Shown here: positions 1 through 7,210 of the stretch, piece by piece
How positions within the stretch are numbered: position 1 is the stretch's first letter
How the letters are laid out: every line of letters starts with the position of its first letter
NCBI GenBank assembly: GCA_009781925.1
Contig: WQUU01000100.1
Span: 1-14,241 of the forward strand
From: Bacillota bacterium
GTDB lineage: Bacteria; Bacillota; Clostridia; Oscillospirales; Oscillospiraceae
DNA length: 14,241 bases
Direction of reading: 5' to 3'
The notes under the pieces: generated by a model
What the model was told of the DNA's origin: nothing
What the model saw: the letters and a program-made list of their open reading frames with translations, nothing else
Databases searched by the model: none
Made by a program: the position numbers and the translations under genes

Positions 1-2263
1 TCTGGCCCTCAACGACCGTCGTGGACGTGGTGCCGGCGCTCCCCGAGGCGGAGCGGACAAAGAGTCCCAGCGCGCCCAGCGCCAGCCGGGCCGAATCATA
101 GCTCATACCGCTCAGATTGGGTATGGTCTCTAGGTTCCCCGAGGGCTCCGCCCCCGCGTAGAGGATGATTTCGCTGCCTGCGGCCACAACCGCTCCGGGC
201 AGGGGGAGCTGCGCCGTGACGGTATCCCCGTTTCCGATCACGCGGTAATTGAGGCCCACGCTCTCGAGATCGTTTGCCGCGTCATCCAGGGATTCGCTCT
301 TGACATCCGGTACAGCCTTATCCACGATCTTCTCGTCCGCCGCGGAGTAGATGGGCTTGACGCCCATATACGGCAGCACTTCCGACATGATCTTGCCCAC
401 CACGGGGGCCGCCATCTGGCCGCCGCTGATATAAATTCCCGTGGAGCTGCTGGGGTCATCCAGGAGCACTAAAACGGCTATTTGCGGGTCGTCCATGGGC
501 GCGACGCCGATGAAGGAGACGATATAATGCTTCTGGCCGGTCGCGGCCTCCAGCACTGTGTTTGTGGAGGTGCCGGTCTTGCCGCCAATGCGGTAGCCCG
601 CCACGTAGGCATTTTTACCGGTGCCCTCTTTGCTGTCCCCCACCACCTGCTCCAGAATGCCGCAAACCTCTTTACTCGTCTGCTCACTGATGACCTGCCG
701 CACGACAGTGGGCTCGTTTTTCGTCAAAACCGTGCCGTCCGGTGCGGCGACTTCGTCCACGACATAGGGCTTCATGAGATAGCCGCCGTTGACGCAGGCG
801 GAGACAGCCGTGATGAGCTGGATCGGCGTGATATTAAAAGTCTGCCCAAAACTGGCCGCCGCTAACTGACTGAGGTTCTCCGGATCCTCAAAGACGTTCT
901 TCGGCCACCAGATGCTGCCGGCCTCGCCGCCCAGATCGATCCCCGTGATGCCGGACAGCTGCGCGTCCGCATTGCTGTTCGGCGCGAAGAGGCCGAAGTT
1001 CTGCGCGTACTCATAGAATTTCTGCTCCCCCACCTTTTCGCCGATCTGGACAAAGGCCACGTTGCAGGAGTGCTCCACCGCCTGGGTCAGGGTCTGATCG
1101 CCGTGGCCGCCGGCCTTCCAGCAATTGACCGGGGTCGTACGCCCCAAAACTGCAATGCTGCCGCCGTCGTAAAAATGGTCGTTCATGCTGACGGCGCCGC
1201 TGTCCAGCGCCATGGACAGGGTGATGATCTTGAAGGTGGAGCCCGGCTCATAGGTGTCCATGATGGCTTTGTTGCGCCACTGGGCCTGCTGAGCCGCATT
1301 CAGGATCGCGTTTTTCGCGTCCTGTGTGGGGGCGGCGGCTATCTGATCCTGGGCCGCCTGATCCACCTGCTGATAGTTGTTGAGGTCAAAGTTGCCGAGG
1401 CTCACCATGCCCAAAATCGCGCCGGTCTTGACGTCCATGGCGATGGCCGCCGCGCCGTTCTGCACGTCGAAGTCGTTTACCGCCTGTTCCAGCTCTTTTT
1501 CCATGTAGCTTTGGATCGTGGTATCCAGAGTGAGCGTCACGTTGTCCCCATCCTGGGCGTCATAAAAATCCTCGTATTTTGTAAAGAGCATATCCGTACC
1601 GGCCCCGTTCTTCATGCGCACGATGCGGCCGTTGACGCCGGAGAGGTCGCTGTTATATTTGGCCTCGATGCCGGACAGCCCGATGTTGTCCATCCCCACG
1701 AAGCCGATGACCTGGGCCGCCAGGCTGGAGTGCGGGTAATAGCGCTTGGAATCCGGCTCCAGGTGAACGCCCTTGAGCTTATATTGGTTCTTAAACGCCT
1801 GCACCTGATCCGACAGCTCCGGCTCCACCTTGCTCTTGACTGTCTTATACCAGGACGACGTGTCGGCGCACATGTCAAGAATTTTCTGTTTGTCCACGCC
1901 CAGAATCATGCTCAAGTTGTCCGCGATAAACTCCGGGGTCTCGTTTGGGTTTTTGCTGTCCATGGCGATTTCTTTCGGGCTGATAAAGATCGTCTCCACG
2001 CTGGCGCTCTGGGCCAGAATATTTCCGTTCCGATCCAGGATCATGCCCCGGGAGGCGGTGAGCGTCGCATCCCGCAGTTGCTGCTCCATGGCCAACTCCT
2101 CATACTCTTGGTGCTGCAGCACCTGGAGCTGGAACAGCCTTCCAGCCAGGATAATAAATGCGACAATGCCGCACACTGTCATCAAAAACAGGGTGCGGCG
2201 GAGCATCATCTGGTTTGGCAAACGGTCGGAGCCGCTGCCGGGGTTTAAATCGGGTTTTGCCAT
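1..2263 (-). CDS. ftsI: Class B penicillin-binding protein (FtsI/SpoVD type) with PASTA domains, 3' end outside window
   Basis: Peptidoglycan DD-transpeptidase that cross-links septal (or, if SpoVD, spore cortex) peptidoglycan outside the membrane. 754 codons are visible before the window edge. It starts at ATG 2263 behind AAAGGAG. A short cytoplasmic tail is followed by one membrane segment (about residues 24-42), a dimerisation domain opening with ASRGMILDRNG, and a transpeptidase domain. All three active-site motifs are present: STFK with Ser342, SCN at Ser399, and KTGT at Lys562. A first PASTA domain starts near residue 651 (VPDVKSESLDDAA) and a second near 715 (IPNLSGMSYDSARLAL), cut by the edge. 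Fourth gene of the mraZ-rsmH-ftsL operon, which is the usual place for FtsI/PbpB or SpoVD. From family knowledge SpoVD has one PASTA domain and Bacillus PbpB two, so two lean towards the division enzyme, but in Clostridia the split is not clean. The symbol is provisional; the enzyme class is certain. Confidence 0.95.
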   Translation of the reverse strand, partial: MAKPDLNPGSGSDRLPNQMMLRRTLFLMTVCGIVAFIILAGRLFQLQVLQHQEYEELAMEQQLRDATLTASRGMILDRNGNILAQSASVETIFISPKEIAMDSKNPNETPEFIADNLSMILGVDKQKILDMCADTSSWYKTVKSKVEPELSDQVQAFKNQYKLKGVHLEPDSKRYYPHSSLAAQVIGFVGMDNIGLSGIEAKYNSDLSGVNGRIVRMKNGAGTDMLFTKYEDFYDAQDGDNVTLTLDTTIQSYMEKELEQAVNDFDVQNGAAAIAMDVKTGAILGMVSLGNFDLNNYQQVDQAAQDQIAAAPTQDAKNAILNAAQQAQWRNKAIMDTYEPGSTFKIITLSMALDSGAVSMNDHFYDGGSIAVLGRTTPVNCWKAGGHGDQTLTQAVEHSCNVAFVQIGEKVGEQKFYEYAQNFGLFAPNSNADAQLSGITGIDLGGEAGSIWWPKNVFEDPENLSQLAAASFGQTFNITPIQLITAVSACVNGGYLMKPYVVDEVAAPDGTVLTKNEPTVVRQVISEQTSKEVCGILEQVVGDSKEGTGKNAYVAGYRIGGKTGTSTNTVLEAATGQKHYIVSFIGVAPMDDPQIAVLVLLDDPSSSTGIYISGGQMAAPVVGKIMSEVLPYMGVKPIYSAADEKIVDKAVPDVKSESLDDAANDLESVGLNYRVIGNGDTVTAQLPLPGAVVAAGSEIILYAGAEPSGNLETIPNLSGMSYDSARLALGALGLFVRSASGSAGTTSTTVVEGQ

Positions 2264-2294
2264 GGGAATCTCCTTTGAAGGGAGGAATGCGCGT

Positions 2295-2365
2295 TGTAGG
2301 GAACGGATTGATCCGTTCCGAAATTTACAAAACACAGATGGTCAGGGATCGTCCCCGGCCCTACA
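2295..2365. repeat. TGTAGGG inverted-pair repeat between ftsL and the PBP gene (copy A)
   Basis: The 71-bp element is bounded by TGTAGGG at the left and CCCTACA at the right. The left arm folds as a 9-bp perfect stem, GGAACGGAT / ATCCGTTCC (2300-2319), with a 2-base loop. The right arm (CAGGGATCGTCCCCGGCC then CTACA) is a degenerate second unit in the opposite orientation. It lies between ftsL, whose stop is at 2392, and the PBP start at 2263, so it is transcribed inside the dcw operon. It belongs to the same family as the units at 2957, 4767, 7895, 9634, 11361 and 13431. Confidence 0.75.
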
Positions 2366-2391
2366 TGTTGTATTATAACATATTCTTTGTC

Positions 2392-2940
2392 CTATTTCAA
2401 ATATTCTCCGAGAGAACTGAAAGCGTCCGAAATCCGGTTCAAGAGGCCGCCCCCGTCTTCCGGCGGCGTGAGGATCACCGTCTTGTCCGGCGCGCTGGTT
2501 TGCAGGTAGAAAATCTGCCCCTGCTGCGGCTCCTGCATCCCCAAAACGTTGACGGCGTAGGTCTCGATTTCCGTGAAATTAAAGGTGTTTTCGTAATTCA
2601 CCAGCAGACGCGCGTGTTCCGTCTGCAGCGTATTGAGCTGGGCCTGGAGCTTTGCGCTCTCGTCCGAGATGCCGCTGAGCCTGATCTGGGAGAGGAGGGC
2701 GAATACCATCAGTACACCCACCAGCAGGTAACCCAAAATCGCCATGGGCGCCACCGCCTGCTTTGTACGTACCGCGGGCCGCACCCGGGCGCGCTCCCCC
2801 CGCTTTGGCTGGGCGTGTATGCCCGGCAGTTCGACATCCGGCTCCACATATCTGGGCTCCGGCATCGGCACAGCGGCAAAGTCGGGCGCCGCGCTGCCGT
2901 AAACAGGGCGGGCATATTGATATTTATCCGGTCTCGCCAT
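2392..2940 (-). CDS. ftsL: Cell division protein FtsL-like (septum formation initiator family)
   Basis: Small bitopic division protein of the FtsL/DivIC type, expected to bridge the septal transpeptidase and the other divisome proteins. It has 182 residues. ATG 2940 follows AAGGAG at good spacing. The long, proline- and arginine-rich cytoplasmic part is about residues 1-62. It is followed by one membrane helix (64-86, AILGYLLVGVLMVFALL) and then a predicted coiled coil (about 88-118, with heptad-like L/A spacing). The typical FtsL tail, EIETYAVNVLGMQEPQQGQI, is near residues 124-143, followed by a polar C-terminus. The 62-residue N-terminal tail is longer than in short FtsL proteins such as that of E. 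coli. It lies between rsmH and the PBP gene, exactly where ftsL is found in dcw clusters. The assignment rests on topology, the tail motif and context; overall identity in this family is always weak. Confidence 0.85.
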   Translation of the reverse strand: MARPDKYQYARPVYGSAAPDFAAVPMPEPRYVEPDVELPGIHAQPKRGERARVRPAVRTKQAVAPMAILGYLLVGVLMVFALLSQIRLSGISDESAKLQAQLNTLQTEHARLLVNYENTFNFTEIETYAVNVLGMQEPQQGQIFYLQTSAPDKTVILTPPEDGGGLLNRISDAFSSLGEYLK

Positions 2941-2956
2941 GGTTTTGTCTCCTTAA

Positions 2957-2984
2957 CGGGGCGTCGGGGACGCCGCCCCCTACA
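2957..2984 (-). repeat. TGTAGGGG hairpin repeat unit at the rsmH stop codon (copy B)
   Basis: Single unit. Read on the minus strand it begins TGTAGGGGGCGGCG and folds through GGCGTC / GACGCC around a CCC loop. The TAG within TGTAGGGG (2982-2980) is the rsmH stop codon. The unit fills nearly all of the short gap between rsmH and the ftsL ribosome binding site. Confidence 0.7.
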
Positions 2985-3912
2985 CCCGCTCCACCACGCG
3001 GAGTTTCGCGCTGCGGGCTCTGGGGTTCGCGTTGATCTCTTCTTCTGTCGCCGTGATCGGCTTTTTTGTAACGCTTTTGAGCGTTTGTTTGAATCCGCAG
3101 ACACAGACCGGGAACTCTCTCGAACAGGTGCAACCATTTTCCCGGCCGGCGACGGCGTTTTTCACGAGTCTGTCTTCGAGGCTGTGGAAGCTGATCACCA
3201 GGAGGCGCCCGCCGGTCACAAGTCTGTCCGCCGCCGTATTGAGCATGGCGGAGATCGCATCGAGCTCACCGTTCACCGCGATGCGCAGGGCCTGGAAACT
3301 GCGCTTGGCCGGGTGCTGCTTCTCCCGGAGCGCTTTTGCCGGCATCGCGCTTCGAATGAGCTCCGCCAGTTCCGTTGTGGTCTCAATGGGGCGCTCGGCC
3401 CGGCGCCGTTCGATTGCCGCCGCGATGGGGCCGCTGTAGCGCTCTTCCCCGAACTCCCAAAGGATTTTTCTGAGCTGTTCCCGGGGCCAGGTGTTGACGA
3501 TTTCATAAGCCGTGAGCGCCTGGCTCTCGTCCATGCGCATGTCCAGAGGGGCCTCACGCCGGTAGGAGAAGCCGCGGGCGCATTCGTCAAGCTGGGGCGA
3601 GGAGGCGCCGAGGTCAAACAGCATTCCGTCCGCCGCGGGCACACCCAGCCTGTCCAAGATCGTGCCCAGATCCTGAAAGTTCGCGTGAACCAGTGTCACG
3701 CCGGCTTTGAATGGCAAAAGCCGCTCCCGCGCCCGTTCAATCGCCCGGGCGTCCCGGTCGATGCCGATGAGTCTGCCCCCGCGGAGCCGTTTTGCGATTT
3801 CAACGGAGTGCCCCGCATTTCCGAGCGTGCCGTCCACATAGGTTCCCTCGGGGCGGATGTTCAGGGCCGCGATGCACGCGTCTAGGAGTACCGGGACATG
3901 TTCAAAACTCAC
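2980..3912 (-). CDS. rsmH: 16S rRNA (cytosine(1402)-N4)-methyltransferase RsmH
   Basis: S-adenosylmethionine-dependent enzyme that methylates N4 of C1402 in the decoding centre of 16S rRNA (also called MraW). It has 310 residues, the usual length. Motifs seen in order: HVPVLLDACI at residues 5-14, the SAM-binding DGTLGNAGHS at 27-36, DLGASSPQLDECARGFSYR followed by PLDMRMD, and VISFHSLEDRLVKN near residue 240. The start is GTG at 3912, overlapping the mraZ stop as GTGA, with GAGGAA upstream; no ATG fits the conserved HVPVLL start better. The C-terminal codons and stop run into repeat copy B, so the last two or three residues may differ from relatives. Second gene of the dcw operon and probably translationally coupled to mraZ. 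Confidence 0.97.
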   Translation of the reverse strand: MSFEHVPVLLDACIAALNIRPEGTYVDGTLGNAGHSVEIAKRLRGGRLIGIDRDARAIERARERLLPFKAGVTLVHANFQDLGTILDRLGVPAADGMLFDLGASSPQLDECARGFSYRREAPLDMRMDESQALTAYEIVNTWPREQLRKILWEFGEERYSGPIAAAIERRRAERPIETTTELAELIRSAMPAKALREKQHPAKRSFQALRIAVNGELDAISAMLNTAADRLVTGGRLLVISFHSLEDRLVKNAVAGRENGCTCSREFPVCVCGFKQTLKSVTKKPITATEEEINANPRARSAKLRVVERV

Positions 3913-4334
3913 GGGGCCAATTCCTCAAACAGGTTCGCAAGGCTTGGAGATGCGAGCGCCGCAGCCAGAAAGCCGTTCCACGTGTCGCTGTCCCAGATCT
4001 CTGCGTGGCCGCCGTGTCCGACAAATACCACGTCCCGCTTGAGTCCCGCGTAGTCCCGCAGCGCCTGCGGGAGGAGAAAGCGCTTTTGGCTGTCCAATTC
4101 GAGCTGCGCCGCCAGGCCGATGACGGCAATCGCGCTGCCTTTGTTTTTGTAAGAGACTGCCCCCACCTTTTCGGAAAAGGCCTTCCAGCCCTCCTCCGAA
4201 AAGACGATCAGACAGCGCCGGCCTTCCACCTCGTAGATCGTCACATAAACGGTGTCGCCGAGTTTTTCCTGAAAGCGCGCGGGGGCAAACAGCCGCCCTT
4301 TTTGATCCATGGTGTGCGTGCTGCTGCCAAACAT
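3909..4334 (-). CDS. mraZ: Transcriptional regulator MraZ
   Basis: DNA-binding protein of the AbrB/MraZ fold that controls its own dcw operon. It has 141 residues, a normal length. It carries the two tandem half-domains of the family: MFGSSTHTMDQKGRLFAPARF at the N-terminus and LDSQKRFLLPQALRDYAGL near residues 78-96. ATG 4334 is preceded by AGAAGGTGACGGGGA, an acceptable though not ideal Shine-Dalgarno. First gene of mraZ-rsmH-ftsL-PBP. MraZ forms ring-shaped oligomers that bind spaced repeats upstream of mraZ, and matching repeats are visible here (4338-4408). One of them overlaps the ribosome binding site. Confidence 0.96.
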   Translation of the reverse strand: MFGSSTHTMDQKGRLFAPARFQEKLGDTVYVTIYEVEGRRCLIVFSEEGWKAFSEKVGAVSYKNKGSAIAVIGLAAQLELDSQKRFLLPQALRDYAGLKRDVVFVGHGGHAEIWDSDTWNGFLAAALASPSLANLFEELAP

Positions 4335-4337
4335 TCC

Positions 4338-4408
4338 CCGTCACCTTCTTCCACTTTCTATCCATATAGGTTACATTACTTTTTGAATGCTCCACTTTAC
4401 GCCACCGT
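4338..4408 (-). promoter_or_regulatory. Putative MraZ operator: two pairs of GTGG boxes
   Basis: On the minus strand two box pairs are visible, each pair in exact 10-base register: ACGGTGGCGT then AAAGTGGAGC (4408-4389), and AAAGTGGAAG then AAGGTGACGG (4357-4338). The AAAGTGG core recurs. MraZ of other bacteria binds short spaced G-rich repeats (TGGG-type in E. coli, AAAGTG-type in mycoplasmas). The first pair starts at about the predicted transcription start and the second overlaps the mraZ Shine-Dalgarno. Autoregulation is inference from this placement. Confidence 0.6.
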
Positions 4409-4414
4409 GGGGCA

Positions 4415-4443
4415 ATTATACTTTGTGAACTTATAAAAAGCAA
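4415..4443 (-). promoter_or_regulatory. Sigma-A promoter of the mraZ (dcw) operon
   Basis: On the minus strand: -35 TTGCTT (4443-4438), a 17-base spacer, then a perfect -10 TATAAT (4420-4415). The expected start is near 4408, giving a leader of about 75 bases before mraZ that carries the GTGG boxes. Confidence 0.75.
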
Positions 4444-4573
4444 GAGAAAAAAATGTTGATAACTCAAGCTTTTTTGACTATAAAATCGCGCAATCACAAT
4501 ATCTCGTTAACATAATGTTGTTAACCATAATCTAGCGCTATATTTAGTGCCGGAAAATTTTATACAAAATTTT

Positions 4574-4594
4574 TATTTGCATTCTGTGCAAATA
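4574..4594. other. 8-bp inverted repeat in the mraZ/flippase divergent spacer
   Basis: TATTTGCA, a TTCTG spacer, then TGCAAATA: perfect 8-bp arms in an AT-rich, gene-free stretch (4444-4674). It has the size of a dimeric regulator site. No promoter motif is clear next to it. A second weak symmetry nearby is two GTTAAC sites (4507-4526). Function unknown. Confidence 0.4.
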
Positions 4595-4612
4595 CTCCAA
4601 ATAAAATAGATA

Positions 4613-4636
4613 TGGGCTGCGGTTTCCCGCAACCCA
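4613..4636. other. Stable hairpin in the mraZ/flippase spacer
   Basis: TGGG and TGCGG pair with CCGCA and CCCA around a TTTC loop, with a single C-A mismatch. It is not followed by a clean T-run on either strand, so a terminator is not well supported. On the minus strand the following sequence is AT-rich. Role unknown. Confidence 0.35.
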
Positions 4637-4674
4637 CTATATGATGTATTTGGTTATTAAATGTTTTGAATATT

Positions 4675-4766
4675 GTCATTGCGAGACCCAAAGCGGCGAA
4701 GCAATCCGGCACGCCCTAAGTCTATCCCCACCGGACGGGCATATATTCCAAAGAGGGCAGGATTGC
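4675..4766. repeat. Possible CATTGCGAG-type interspersed repeat
   Basis: GTCATTGCGAG is followed 13 bases later by CGAAGCAATCC (4675-4707), a quasi-palindrome resembling a CATTGCGAG...GAAGCAATC repeat that I recall from many unrelated bacterial genomes. GGATTGCT at 4760-4767 is the exact inverse of AGCAATCC at 4700-4707. The 4700-4767 interval is thus bounded by 8-bp inverted repeats and abuts repeat copy C. It may be a small non-autonomous element; no coding capacity. Confidence 0.45.
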
Positions 4767-4788
4767 TGTAGGGCGCCGCGCCCTGCGG
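4767..4788 (+). repeat. TGTAGGG hairpin repeat unit in the flippase leader (copy C)
   Basis: TGTAGGGCGCCGCGCCCTGCGG. The stem AGGGCG / CGCCCT closes on a CCG loop. It ends directly at the GGAGGGAAGG that serves the flippase gene, so the hairpin would form next to its ribosome binding site. Orientation is opposite to copies B, D, E and F. Confidence 0.6.
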
Positions 4789-4795
4789 AGGGAAG

Positions 4796-6145
4796 GTGCG
4801 CCCATTGTTCAACAAGACGCGGCTCATGAAAAATACGGCTCTGCTGACCGGCTCCTCCCTCATCATGCAGGGGATCGGGCTGGTGTTTCAGGTCTGGCTG
4901 GCCGGACGGATCACGCCCGCCGGAATCGGCCTGTTTTCGCTGGTGATGGCGGTGGGCTCCCTGGCCATGACGCTGGCCATCTCCGGCATCCGTTACGCCT
5001 GTACCCGCCTGGTCTCCGAGGAGATCGGCCTCAACCGCGTCGGCGGCGTGGGCGGAGCCATGGGCCGCTGCCTGGGTTACAGCCTGTTTTTCGGGCTCGT
5101 CAGCGGGGCGGCGCTCTGGTCTCTGGCGGAGCGGATCGGCTTTCTCTGGGTGGGGGACGCAAGGGCCGTCCTGCCGCTCAGGCTCTTCTCCCTCTGCCTG
5201 CCTTTCGTGGCGCTGACCGGCGTCTTTTCCGGCTATTTTACGGCCACCACCCGGGTCTACAAGAGCGCCGCGGTGCAGATCGCGGAGCAGTTCCTGCGCA
5301 TCGGCGCGGTGGCCGCGCTGCTCGGTATCGCGCCTAAAAATGACGTGGAGCTCAGCTGCGCCTGCGTCGTCATCGGAAGTCTAGTGGCGGAAGTCTTCGG
5401 CACGGTCTGCCTCGCGGTGCTCTATATCTTCGACCGCAGACGCCACGGGGCCGCGGCCGTCGCCGCCCCGGAACTGACGGCGCGGCTGCTGCGCATCGCC
5501 CTGCCGCTGGCGCTGTCCGCCTACGCCCGCTCCTCTCTGACTACGCTGGAGCACCTGCTGGTACCCAGGGGCTTTCGATCCGCCGGCCTGAGCGCCGAGC
5601 GCTCCCTGGCCAGTTACGGAGTCATTCACGGTATGGTCTTCCCCATCCTCATGTTCCCCACCTGCGCGCTGCTGGCCCTGGCCGAGATGCTGGTGCCGGA
5701 ACTGACCGAAGCCCAGGTCAGCGGTCAGACGCGGACGATCTCCGAGGCCGCCGGCTCCCTGCTGAAGATGAGTTTGATTTTCTCACTCGCCACCTCCGCT
5801 TTTCTGTTTCTCTTCGCGAAACAGCTGGGCGTCGTCATCTACGGCTCCGCCGAGACGGGGCACTATCTGCGCGTCTTCGCCCTGATCGCCCCCGTCATGT
5901 ACATGGACATGGTGGTGGACGGGATGCTGAAGGGTCTGGGGCAGATGATGCAGTCCATGAGCTACAACATTCTGGACGCCGGCGTCAGCGTTTTGCTGGT
6001 GCTGGCGCTGATTCCGGCGTTCCAGGTGCCGGGCTACGTGGCGGTGATCTTCGTCACGGAGCTCTTAAATTTCGCGCTGAGTTTGCGCAGACTGGTGAAG
6101 GTGGCGAAGCCGACATTTGGGAAAACAGTTAAAACCGCCGGTTGA
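4796..6145 (+). CDS. SpoVB-like flippase of the polysaccharide biosynthesis / MOP exporter family
   Basis: Polytopic membrane protein of the MATE/MOP superfamily (SpoVB, MurJ, RfbX type), expected to move lipid-linked glycan precursors across the membrane. It has about 439-449 residues and at least twelve hydrophobic segments spread along the chain. It opens with MKNTALLTGSSLIMQGIGLVF and then AGRITPAGIGLFSLVMA, the typical first helices of clostridial SpoVB-like proteins. The start is uncertain: GTG 4796 sits too close to GGAGGG, TTG 4805 has GAAGG eight bases upstream, and ATG 4826 matches where relatives begin but has no visible ribosome binding site. It is divergent from the dcw operon and about 460 bases from mraZ. 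The role in precursor or spore-wall glycan export is inferred from family; substrate unknown. No clear terminator follows the stop. Confidence 0.88.
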   Translation: MRPLFNKTRLMKNTALLTGSSLIMQGIGLVFQVWLAGRITPAGIGLFSLVMAVGSLAMTLAISGIRYACTRLVSEEIGLNRVGGVGGAMGRCLGYSLFFGLVSGAALWSLAERIGFLWVGDARAVLPLRLFSLCLPFVALTGVFSGYFTATTRVYKSAAVQIAEQFLRIGAVAALLGIAPKNDVELSCACVVIGSLVAEVFGTVCLAVLYIFDRRRHGAAAVAAPELTARLLRIALPLALSAYARSSLTTLEHLLVPRGFRSAGLSAERSLASYGVIHGMVFPILMFPTCALLALAEMLVPELTEAQVSGQTRTISEAAGSLLKMSLIFSLATSAFLFLFAKQLGVVIYGSAETGHYLRVFALIAPVMYMDMVVDGMLKGLGQMMQSMSYNILDAGVSVLLVLALIPAFQVPGYVAVIFVTELLNFALSLRRLVKVAKPTFGKTVKTAG

Positions 6146-6170
6146 ATTTGAGCAGTGCCTATGATATACT
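6142..6170 (+). promoter_or_regulatory. Predicted promoter of the alpha/beta hydrolase gene
   Basis: TTGAAT (6142-6147), a 17-base spacer, then TATACT (6165-6170), which also carries the extended -10 TG (TGATATACT). The -35 overlaps the flippase stop codon. The -10 part lies in a 24-base repeat that recurs at 7211. Confidence 0.55.
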
Positions 6171-6240
6171 TGAGGCGGAAAATGCAGTGAACATTGTTTA
6201 ATTTGCTTCGTACTTAGTCGATAAATTGAAAGCGAGGGTG

Positions 6241-7173
6241 ATGGCTATTAAAGCTATTGAATTTGTTGATATAAATGGCACAAAGCAGTGTATATCCATT
6301 CGAGCAGACAATCCTCAAAACCCCATTCTACTATATTTGCATGGTGGCCCCGGCGATGCCGCGTTGCCTCTGGTTGCAAAATACAATAAACAATTAGAAA
6401 GTTGTTTTGTTGTTGTAGTTTTGGAACAACGAGGAGCAGGGAAATCATACTACCCCTTTAGCGCAACAGAGAAAATAACAATAGATACTTTTGTTGACGA
6501 TATTTACGCACTTTCTTCATACTTGTTAAAACGCTTTAACCAAGAAAAACTTTACTTGGTCGGACATTCGTGGGGAAGTATTTTGGGATTAAAATTTATT
6601 AAACGCTATCCCGATTTAGTACACACATATGTTGGTTGCGGTCAAGTAATCAATATGAAAAAATCATCACAAACAGCCTATGATTTTGCTTTACAAAAAA
6701 ATAAAGACGAAAAACACAAGAAGATTTACGAGAAATTAAAGCACATTGATTGTTCATACAGTCAAGAAACATGGCTTAATGATTTGTTGTTTGTAACAGG
6801 GCAAGTTATAAAACATAAAGGTTCACTTTATGGCAAAACGAGTTATAACCGATTCATCTTTGATTTTTTAATGTCCCCTGATTATACCTTAAAAGACCTG
6901 CTCAATAGACAGAAAGGTTCTTTGCAATCGATTAAATGTTTATGGCAAGAGGTAATGCTTGTTAATTTTGAAGATATTATCGAATATGAAACGCCCGTTA
7001 CATTTATTCAGGGTAGAGGGGATTATCATGTTTCTTCTATTTTGGCGCATGAGTATTTTACATCGTTGAAAAGCCGTAAACATTTTTATTGGTTTGAAAA
7101 TTCGTGCCACTTTCCGCAATGGAGCGAACCTCAAAAATTCTCCGAAATTATGAAATCTGTAATTTGCACCTAA
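6241..7173 (+). CDS. Alpha/beta hydrolase, proline iminopeptidase-like (S33 family)
   Basis: Serine hydrolase with the fold of proline iminopeptidases; peptide or ester substrate unknown, probably cytoplasmic as no signal peptide is seen. It has 310 residues. The oxyanion-region motif HGGPG is at residues 34-38 and the nucleophile elbow GHSWGS has Ser110. The probable acid is Asp261 (GRGDYHV) and the probable base His290 (SCHFPQWSEP). This arrangement is complete, so the enzyme should be active. I chose ATG 6241 because relatives begin a few residues before the VDINGTKQ strand. The upstream GAGGGTG is unusually close (3 bases), and TTG 6226 or GTG 6238 are possible. Codon use is strongly AT-rich (many AAA, ATT, TTT), unlike every neighbour, which points to recent acquisition. 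Near-identical 24-base repeats lie on both sides. Confidence 0.88.
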   Translation: MAIKAIEFVDINGTKQCISIRADNPQNPILLYLHGGPGDAALPLVAKYNKQLESCFVVVVLEQRGAGKSYYPFSATEKITIDTFVDDIYALSSYLLKRFNQEKLYLVGHSWGSILGLKFIKRYPDLVHTYVGCGQVINMKKSSQTAYDFALQKNKDEKHKKIYEKLKHIDCSYSQETWLNDLLFVTGQVIKHKGSLYGKTSYNRFIFDFLMSPDYTLKDLLNRQKGSLQSIKCLWQEVMLVNFEDIIEYETPVTFIQGRGDYHVSSILAHEYFTSLKSRKHFYWFENSCHFPQWSEPQKFSEIMKSVICT

Positions 7174-7210
7174 TAAGCCAGACTGTGTAAAAACGCTTTT
7201 ATGTCGCGAT

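Noticed and set aside
1070..2248. Long plus-strand open frame (392 codons) opposite the PBP gene
   Set aside because: It is the antisense of a complete PBP reading frame with all catalytic motifs; it has no domain resemblance and its length is explained by high G+C content.
2158..3885. 575-codon plus-strand open frame opposite ftsL and rsmH
   Set aside because: Runs through two genes on the other strand and a repeat, is arginine-rich and low in hydrophobic segments, and shows no family motif; a shadow frame.
6241..7173. Hydrolase as an insertion sequence cargo
   Set aside because: No transposase or inverted repeats of an insertion sequence; only direct repeats with promoter-like content, so kept as a weaker hypothesis in the findings.
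7189..7205. Possible terminator AAAACGCTTTT after the hydrolase gene
   Set aside because: The stem is too short and A/T only; no stable hairpin.
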